From CAZNUP01 sp964609775 (GTDB taxonomy: Bacteria > Patescibacteriota > Microgenomatia > JAMCZE01), in contig CAZSSJ010000025.1 of the NCBI GenBank assembly GCA_964609775.1, positions 1 to 10,763 of the forward strand: a DNA stretch of 10,763 bases, read 5' to 3'. The translations under genes were made by a program, and so were the position numbers. The notes under the pieces were generated by a model. The model saw only the letters and a program-made list of their open reading frames with translations, was not told the DNA's origin and did not search any database. The first letter of the stretch is position 1; the number at the start of each line of letters is the position of its first letter. Below are positions 6,616-10,763 of this stretch, piece by piece.

Positions 6616-6715
6616 GGCAATCATCAATCTTCAATGAGCAATAAATGATTAATGATTAGTTCATTAACTAATTGCCTATTTATTGATAATTGCTCATTGC
6701 ACATTGCTCATTTAC
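6616..6715. repeat. Heptamer-built inverted repeat block between asnB and htpX
   Basis: The 103-base gap between htpX and asnB is almost entirely A+T-rich 7-bp units: CAATC/CAATG types on the left, CATTG types on the right. Two nested dyads are exact: an 11-base pair (6632-6642 with 6689-6699) and a central 7-bp stem with a 4-base loop (6655-6661 with 6666-6672). The block holds sequence also found inside gatB (1058-1085), and on its left arm an ATCAATCTTCAAT-like piece resembling the cofE-like repeat. It runs from just upstream of the asnB GTG to just past the htpX stop. Confidence 0.75.
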
Positions 6716-7608
6716 ATTTGGCGTAGAAGTCTGATCCTTTCCTCAATCGGCGGGTGGGTGTCAAAAAGACCGGAAAACCAGGAGCCCAAGTTTTTTCCCT
6801 TGAAAGGATTGACGATGAAGAGGTGGGCGGTGGCGTTGTTGGCAAAACCCGCCGGGCGGCGATCGGAAGAAATTTTTTCCAGGGCGCGGGCGAGGCCTTC
6901 GGGAAACCGGGTAATGTAGGCTCCGGCAGCATCAGCCAGGAATTCCCGGCGACGGGAAATGGCCAGTTGGATGAGAGTGGCAATGATCGGCGAGAGAATG
7001 GCAAGAACGATGCCAAGCACCAGGAAGATGCCCTCGGAGCGGCTGTTTCTGCTATCCCGACCTCCCCGACCCCACCAGAGGGAGCGCATGAACCAGTCAG
7101 CTAGAAGAGCCACGAGGCCAACAAGAATCGTCACAACTGCCATGAGACGCGTGTCGTAGTCTTTGATGTGGGAAAGCTCATGGGCGATGACACCTTCAAG
7201 TTCGGTCTTGTCCAGTTTGTCTTCCAGGCCCTGGGTGACAGCCACGGCGGCGTGCTTGGGGTCGCGACCAGTGGCAAAAGCATTGGGGGAGGGATCATTG
7301 ATTTTATAGACTTTAGGCATGGGAAGGCCGGAAGCAATGGAGAGATTTTGGACGAGGTGGAAAAGTTCCCGGTCTTCCTTCTCAGAAATCTGTTTGGCTC
7401 CGGAGATGGCCATGATTATTGAATCCGAGAAGTAGTAGCTGACAAAAGACATAATTCCAGAGATGATGAGGGCAATTCCGGCATAGGAAAGGCCGTAGCC
7501 TGAGGCTTTGCCAAAAACGTAGGCGATTGTTGTTATGAAAACAACAAATAAAGCCATTATAAGCCAAGTTTTGCGCTTGTTGGAATCGATTTGGGAATAA
7601 ATTGTCAT
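6712..7608 (-). CDS. htpX: HtpX-family membrane zinc metalloprotease (M48B)
   Basis: HtpX degrades damaged or misfolded membrane proteins on the cytoplasmic side. The 298-residue product has two N-terminal membrane segments (about 14-33 and 41-60), the zinc motif HELSH (143-147) preceded by GVIA, a third hydrophobic stretch (about 155-173), a fourth (about 193-217), then SRRREFLADAAGA (218-230), whose Glu222 is the third zinc ligand, and the typical ending FDTHPPIEERIRLLRQM. I choose the ATG at 7606-7608 (MTIYSQIDSNKRK). An in-frame ATG 60 bases further upstream would add 20 residues translated from the repeat block, which do not look like protein. No clear Shine-Dalgarno is visible; AGGA lies rather far upstream. 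It lies directly downstream of lemA, a common pairing. Confidence 0.95.
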   Translation of the reverse strand: MTIYSQIDSNKRKTWLIMALFVVFITTIAYVFGKASGYGLSYAGIALIISGIMSFVSYYFSDSIIMAISGAKQISEKEDRELFHLVQNLSIASGLPMPKVYKINDPSPNAFATGRDPKHAAVAVTQGLEDKLDKTELEGVIAHELSHIKDYDTRLMAVVTILVGLVALLADWFMRSLWWGRGGRDSRNSRSEGIFLVLGIVLAILSPIIATLIQLAISRRREFLADAAGAYITRFPEGLARALEKISSDRRPAGFANNATAHLFIVNPFKGKNLGSWFSGLFDTHPPIEERIRLLRQM

Positions 7609-7613
7609 TATAT

Positions 7614-7751
7614 AAATCCGAAGTCCTAAACTCGAAATCCGAAACGAATCCAAATCTTCTAAATCCAAAATTCAAAGCAGAAATTGGTTTTGAATTTGAA
7701 GAATTTAGTTTTTGAGTTTGTTTCGAACTTCGATATTTGTGCTCCGAATTT
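7614..7751. repeat. 138-bp imperfect inverted repeat of 7-bp units between lemA and htpX
   Basis: The left arm (7614-7676) and the right arm (7689-7751) are each exactly nine 7-bp units, around a 12-base centre. The left arm reads as AAATCCG-type units; the right arm is the reverse complement, TTTGAAT/TTCGAAT-type. By hand alignment the arms agree at roughly 60 per cent, with a perfect 9-bp stem next to the centre (7668-7676 with 7689-7697). The block fills the gap from just before the htpX ATG to within the lemA stop codon. The TTTCGGA unit is the one repeated inside gatB. Confidence 0.8.
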
Positions 7752-8304
7752 AGAAACTAACCTTCGGCGCTTTTCTTTCGGCTTCACTCACGTCGCCGAA
7801 AAATTCCCGAGCTTTAAAACCAAACATTGGCGCAATGACCACGTTTGGAAACACCTGAAGGGACGTATTGTAGTCCATTACAGTGTTGTTGTAAAACTGG
7901 CGGCTATAGGCAACCTTGTCTTCGGTGTCGGAGATTTCCTCCTGCAAATGTTTAAAATTCTCCGAGGCCCGTAGTTGCGGATAGGCTTCAGCCACGGCAA
8001 AAAGGGTTTTCAAGGCTCCGGCCAGCATGTTATTAGCCTCAGATTTAGCTTGTGGTGTTTGAGCTCCCAGCAGAGCAGATCGTGCTTTGGTGACTTCTTC
8101 GAAAACACCTTTTTCGTGCTTAGCGTAGCCTTTGACAGTTTCGACAAGATTGGGAATCAGGTCGGCGCGTCTTTTGAGCTGGACGTCAATCTGGGCCCAG
8201 GCTTCGTCAACCCGGAGTTTTTTGGTGACCAGGCCGTTATAAAGTGCCCAAAGGAAAATCGCTAGTAAGACAATGAGTCCGATCAAAATTAGTGTTGGTG
8301 TCAT
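7750..8304 (-). CDS. lemA: LemA family protein
   Basis: The 184 residues fit the LemA family: one N-terminal membrane anchor (about residues 4-22, LILIGLIVLLAIFLWALYN) followed by a long helical domain. Diagnostic stretches are RVDEAWAQIDVQLKRRADLIPNLVETVKGYAKHE (32-65), LFAVAEAYPQLRASENFKHLQEE (about 105-127) and DKVAYSRQFYNNTVMDYN (about 133-150), plus the FP-to-F ending. The exact role is not settled. The frequent neighbourhood with HtpX-like proteases and membrane-stress genes suggests a membrane-associated function, and htpX indeed follows here. It has one of the few strong ribosome-binding sites of the window. The stop codon lies inside the repeat block that continues to htpX. Confidence 0.95.
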   Translation of the reverse strand: MTPTLILIGLIVLLAIFLWALYNGLVTKKLRVDEAWAQIDVQLKRRADLIPNLVETVKGYAKHEKGVFEEVTKARSALLGAQTPQAKSEANNMLAGALKTLFAVAEAYPQLRASENFKHLQEEISDTEDKVAYSRQFYNNTVMDYNTSLQVFPNVVIAPMFGFKAREFFGDVSEAERKAPKVSF

Positions 8305-8309
8305 GAATT

Positions 8310-8320
8310 CTCACCCCCTC
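8310..8320 (-). promoter_or_regulatory. Strong Shine-Dalgarno for lemA
   Basis: On the minus strand GAGGGGGTGAG precedes the lemA ATG by 5 bases and closely resembles AGGAGGTGA. It contrasts with the absence of such sites before gatA, gatC, asnB and polX. It lies in the 26-base polX-lemA gap, so lemA can be translated independently on a polycistronic message. Confidence 0.75.
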
Positions 8321-8330
8321 GCTTACAATT

Positions 8331-10118
8331 TCAAATTCTTTTGTGTAACCAATCGAGTATTCTGGCGTAGCTCCAGGTATTGATTATATCCTTTTTCTCG
8401 GCCCAGCCGCGGCGGGCAACGGAAACGCCGTAGCGCATGTTGACTAAATCCTCCTTGACGTGCGAATCTGTGCCTAAGGATAATTTTACACCTTTTTTAA
8501 CCGCTTCACGCACAAGGACATCAGGCAGGTCGAGCCTGTTCGGGTAGCAGTTTATCTCCAGTGCTTTGTCGTGCTCTAAACAAAAATGGAACACCTGTTC
8601 CCAATCAAGTTCATAGCCTTCTCTTTGCTCCAGAAGTCGTCCCGTGGGGTGAGCAAGAATTCGGGCTACGGGATGAGAGAACCCCTTGAGAATACGCTTA
8701 GTCATTTGGTCTTTGCTCATATTAAATACTGAATGGATAGAAACAAGGCAAGCGTCAAGGTTTTCCAACCCTTCATCTGGTACGGTAAGTGAGCCATCAG
8801 GCGAGATGTCAACTTCGAGCAGAGAAAGTACTCGAGTATTTTTAGTAGTGGAATTTATTTGCTCAATTATTTTTGTTTGGCTTTTTAATTTTGCAATGAT
8901 TTGCTCTTTAGTGTGTTTTGAGGTGCTGGGATTATGGTTGGTTATGCCGACGTAGTCATAGCTCAGTTGCTCCCCAGCTTCTCTTAGCTCTTTAATGGAA
9001 TTATTCCCCGGATCGTGGCTGGTGTCCAAATCGAAGTTAGAGTGCATTTGCAGGTCGCCTTTTACGTCCTGGAGTTCAATCAACCCGGGAAGAGCATGAT
9101 CTTTGGCAGCGTCGATTTCTCCGGCGTCTTCGCGAAGTTCCGGGGGAATGAAATCCAGGCAAAGAAAGTGGTAGAAGTCTTCTTCAGTCGAGAAAGTATG
9201 CAGTTTGCCGGTCTTGACATTTTTGATGCCATATTCATTCAAGGACAGGCCATTTTTGAGAGCAAAGTCCCGAAGGCGAATGTTGTGATATTTCGAGCCG
9301 GTGAAATATTGAAGCATAGCGCCGTAGTCGTCTGGACGGCTTACCCTCATGTCAGCCTGGCGACCGGAGGCCAGAAGGAGTGAAGCGCCTGAAGGCCCTT
9401 TTTCGATGAGGCGAACTTTCTTTGGATAGCTGGTAAAAGCTTCAGTTGCTGCCGCAAAGTCGTTAGTGGCGATAGCTAGGTCGATGTCTCCAATTGTGGC
9501 AGCTTGTCGGCGCAAGCTACCGAGTTTGTCGATCCTTTTGGCCAACCTGCCCAGCTTTTGATGCAGATAGTCAATGAGCTCATTAGCAGTGGCATCGGCC
9601 AGGGGCAGAACCATTCGTTTTTCTTTTATGGACCCTCTTTTGAATCTTTCTATCCCTTCAAGAATGTCCTGCTCGCTTTTTTCACCAAAGTCTGGTATGG
9701 CAGCAATTTTGTGCTCCTTGGTTGCCTTTTCGAGGCCAGAAAGGACCGATCGAGCACTTTTAATGTGCAATGTTTCCACGAGTTTTTGGGCTTTTTTCGG
9801 ACCAATGCCGGGAACATCCAATAGAGGAAAGACGGCGGGGTTAATTTTTTTGAGAATTGAATCGAAATGGCGCGATTTGCCGGTTTTAAAGAGCTCTTCT
9901 AGGTGACTCTGAATTGAAGAGCCAAGCCCGGGGATGGCACCGAGTTTGCCGTCGTCCCAGAGGTCTTTGAGTTCGGAAGTGGCATGCTCGACAGCGGTTG
10001 CGGCGTTGTCATAGGCAATCACTTTGAAGCGGTTTTCGCCAAGAAGCGTGTAGGCAGCAGCAATTTTTCGAAGGAGTTTGGCAATTTTGAGATTGGTGTA
10101 GTTCTTGGTTGCGTTCAT
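8331..10118 (-). CDS. polX: Family X DNA polymerase with PHP domain (PolX)
   Basis: PolX fills short gaps in base-excision repair, and its PHP domain acts as a 3'-5' exonuclease/phosphodiesterase. The 595 residues are near the family length (about 570-580). An N-terminal HhH region (GAIPGLGSSIQ, 60-70; LDVPGIGPKKAQKLVETL, 100-117; IAAIPDFGEKSEQDIL, 138-152) is followed by the palm motif GSLRRQAATIGDIDL (200-214) with Asp211 and Asp213, a third Asp at 256 (ADMRV), and TGSKYHNIRLRDFALKNG (273-290). The PHP domain begins at KGDLQMHS (353-360) and continues through NH (394-395), LEVDI (434-438), SIHS (460-463), AHPTGR (489-494), LEINCYPNRLDL (520-531) and GTDSHV (549-554). Gln357 stands where many PHP domains have the first metal-binding His, Asn394 where most have Asp, and the usual WSDG after the first motif is replaced by a longer loop. 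A possible promoter lies just upstream, with no Shine-Dalgarno. Confidence 0.95.
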   Translation of the reverse strand: MNATKNYTNLKIAKLLRKIAAAYTLLGENRFKVIAYDNAATAVEHATSELKDLWDDGKLGAIPGLGSSIQSHLEELFKTGKSRHFDSILKKINPAVFPLLDVPGIGPKKAQKLVETLHIKSARSVLSGLEKATKEHKIAAIPDFGEKSEQDILEGIERFKRGSIKEKRMVLPLADATANELIDYLHQKLGRLAKRIDKLGSLRRQAATIGDIDLAIATNDFAAATEAFTSYPKKVRLIEKGPSGASLLLASGRQADMRVSRPDDYGAMLQYFTGSKYHNIRLRDFALKNGLSLNEYGIKNVKTGKLHTFSTEEDFYHFLCLDFIPPELREDAGEIDAAKDHALPGLIELQDVKGDLQMHSNFDLDTSHDPGNNSIKELREAGEQLSYDYVGITNHNPSTSKHTKEQIIAKLKSQTKIIEQINSTTKNTRVLSLLEVDISPDGSLTVPDEGLENLDACLVSIHSVFNMSKDQMTKRILKGFSHPVARILAHPTGRLLEQREGYELDWEQVFHFCLEHDKALEINCYPNRLDLPDVLVREAVKKGVKLSLGTDSHVKEDLVNMRYGVSVARRGWAEKKDIINTWSYARILDWLHKRI

Positions 10119-10130
10119 GCTGTCTGTTTG

Positions 10131-10159
10131 ATATTATCCTAATCGTAGCTCGTTGTAAA
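10131..10159 (-). promoter_or_regulatory. Candidate promoter for the polX operon
   Basis: On the minus strand TTTACA (10154-10159) and TAATAT (10131-10136) are 17 bases apart; an overlapping GATAAT gives a better -10 with a 15-base spacer. The -10 is only 12 bases from the polX ATG, implying a very short or absent leader, consistent with no Shine-Dalgarno there. Support is by consensus only. Confidence 0.4.
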
Positions 10160-10173
10160 TTAATTTGTTTTAA

Positions 10174-10246
10174 GGACCCGTAGTGTAACGGTTAACACAT
10201 TTCCCTGTCACGGAAAAGACAGCGAGTTCGACTCTCGTCGGGTCCG
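10174..10246 (+). tRNA. tRNA-Asp (anticodon GTC)
   Basis: A full cloverleaf folds by hand. The 7-bp acceptor stem is GGACCCG (10174-10180) with CGGGTCC (10239-10245). The D stem is GTGT/ACAC (10183-10186, 10195-10198). The anticodon stem is TTTCC/GGAAA, with loop CTGTCAC holding GTC at 10207-10209. The variable loop has 5 bases. The T stem is GCGAG/CTCGT (one G-T pair) with loop TTCGACT. The discriminator is G at 10246, as expected for tRNA-Asp. The next bases are CCG, so CCA is not encoded and must be added by a nucleotidyltransferase. Confidence 0.97.
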
Positions 10247-10281
10247 CCGGTGTTCTCTGCCTCGGTTCCCTTCGTGATTTT

Positions 10282-10299
10282 CTGCCTGAAAGGCGGTGA
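10282..10299 (+). promoter_or_regulatory. Shine-Dalgarno of the LysM gene within a small hairpin
   Basis: AGGCGGTGA (10291-10299) lies 3 bases before the ATG and matches AGGAGGTGA at 8 of 9 positions. Its first six bases can pair with CTGCCT (10282-10287) across a 3-base loop, including one T-G pair, which would partly hide the site. This choice of ribosome-binding site fixes the start at 10303. Confidence 0.6.
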
Positions 10300-10302
10300 C
10301 AA

Positions 10303-10763
10303 ATGGCTAAAGCTCGAAAGATTACAGATCAAGATCGGGCATTCCCGTTTAGAATTAGTGAGTCACTGGTGAGTATGGTTCTTGGGGCAGTCGTGGTGGT
10401 TCTCGTGGGGCTTATTGCCTATAACTATTTTCGGGCGCAGCGACAAAACCAGACGCCGGAGTTTCCGGAAGCTACTACAGAAAGCGAATCGGCTAATGGG
10501 GGCCGGGTGGGCACAGCAGGAGCAGTGGTGGCTTTGCCGACCTCACATGAGGTTGCTAGCGGGGAAAATCTCTGGCAGATCGCCGAGAAATATTACCGTA
10601 GTGGCTACAACTATGTGGACATTGCCAAGGTGAACAATCTGGCTAACCCAGGTCTATTGGAAGCGGGCCAGAAACTGACGATTCCCAAAGTTGAGGTGAG
10701 GCAACCGTTGACGGTGGCAGAAGTGGCGGTTCAACCGGACGTCACCTTGAGCCGGATTGAGGG
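10303..10763 (+). CDS. Membrane-anchored LysM-domain protein (3'-truncated by window end)
   Basis: The reading frame is open from the ATG to the window edge (153 codons plus two bases). A short basic cytoplasmic N-terminus (MAKARKITDQDRAF) is followed by one membrane segment (about residues 22-41, LVSMVLGAVVVVLVGLIAYN), a polar Ser/Glu/Gly linker (about 45-78), and one LysM domain (about 82-129: HEVASGENLWQIAEKYYRSGYNYVDIAKVNN through AGQKLTIP). LysM binds the GlcNAc units of peptidoglycan, so the protein probably tethers the membrane to the cell wall (inference). It continues past the LysM, so further domains cannot be seen. It lies 56 bases downstream of tRNA-Asp on the same strand and may be read from the same promoter. 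Confidence 0.9.
   Translation, partial: MAKARKITDQDRAFPFRISESLVSMVLGAVVVVLVGLIAYNYFRAQRQNQTPEFPEATTESESANGGRVGTAGAVVALPTSHEVASGENLWQIAEKYYRSGYNYVDIAKVNNLANPGLLEAGQKLTIPKVEVRQPLTVAEVAVQPDVTLSRIE

Noticed and set aside
7609..7668. Longer htpX starting 20 residues upstream
   Set aside because: The extra residues are translated repeat DNA, and the family-like N-terminus with membrane segments begins at MTIYSQ.
1634..7751. Heptamer arrays as a CRISPR or as protein heptad coiled coils
   Set aside because: Units are 7 bp with no spacers, so this is not CRISPR. The 7-residue period simply follows from a 7-nt unit passing through three frames.
8830..8900. A+T-rich stretch in polX (QTKIIEQINSTTKNTR) as another heptamer array
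   Set aside because: Some resemblance to the GAGCAA-type unit, but no clear 7-bp period by eye and the loop is plausible PHP sequence.
54..10118. Recoded TGA (Gracilibacteria/SR1 code)
   Set aside because: TGA ends gatA, gatC, asnB and polX exactly where the families end.
10382..10633. Plus-strand frame within the LysM gene
   Set aside because: It is an alternative frame of the LysM coding region, which has the ribosome site, membrane segment and domain.

Overview
The window reads as a compact bacterial chromosome segment, most likely from the Candidate Phyla Radiation (Patescibacteria), with a Microgenomates-like flavour. This placement is inference. It rests on the gene content (LemA and HtpX side by side, a CofE-like ligase in an apparently streamlined genome, a PolX with a PHP domain), the tight packing, several genes with no visible Shine-Dalgarno, and A+T-rich short repeats in coding and intergenic DNA. 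TGA clearly serves as a stop (gatA, gatC, asnB, polX), so the code is standard and not the Gly-TGA code of Gracilibacteria/SR1.

Layout: ten genes run leftward on the minus strand from about 10.1 kb to the left edge: polX, lemA, htpX, asnB, a cofE-like gene, a small membrane-protein gene, gatC, gatA, gatB and a short degenerate GGDEF gene. Several are coupled: gatA/gatB share ATGA, and gatB and the GGDEF gene overlap by 8 bases. On the plus strand, divergent from polX, lie tRNA-Asp(GTC) and the 5' part of a gene for a membrane-anchored LysM protein that runs off the right edge. A 10-N assembly placeholder interrupts gatA. It breaks the frame only because its length is arbitrary.

Functional themes: GatCAB makes Gln-tRNA(Gln) and/or Asn-tRNA(Asn) by amidation, and AsnB makes free asparagine, so much of the cluster concerns Gln-dependent amide transfer. 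LemA/HtpX is a membrane quality-control pair, and PolX is a base-excision-repair type polymerase.

Most unusual signal: several stretches are built from 7-bp units. Three occur in-frame inside conserved proteins (two in gatB, one in the cofE-like gene), and a decayed fourth is possible in asnB. Two more fill the intergenic gaps on either side of htpX, where units in opposite orientations form long imperfect inverted repeats. A perfect 28-bp palindrome (four 7-mers long) sits between gatC and gatA, and a hairpin sits directly 5' of gatC. The heptamer system is the best candidate here for something undescribed.
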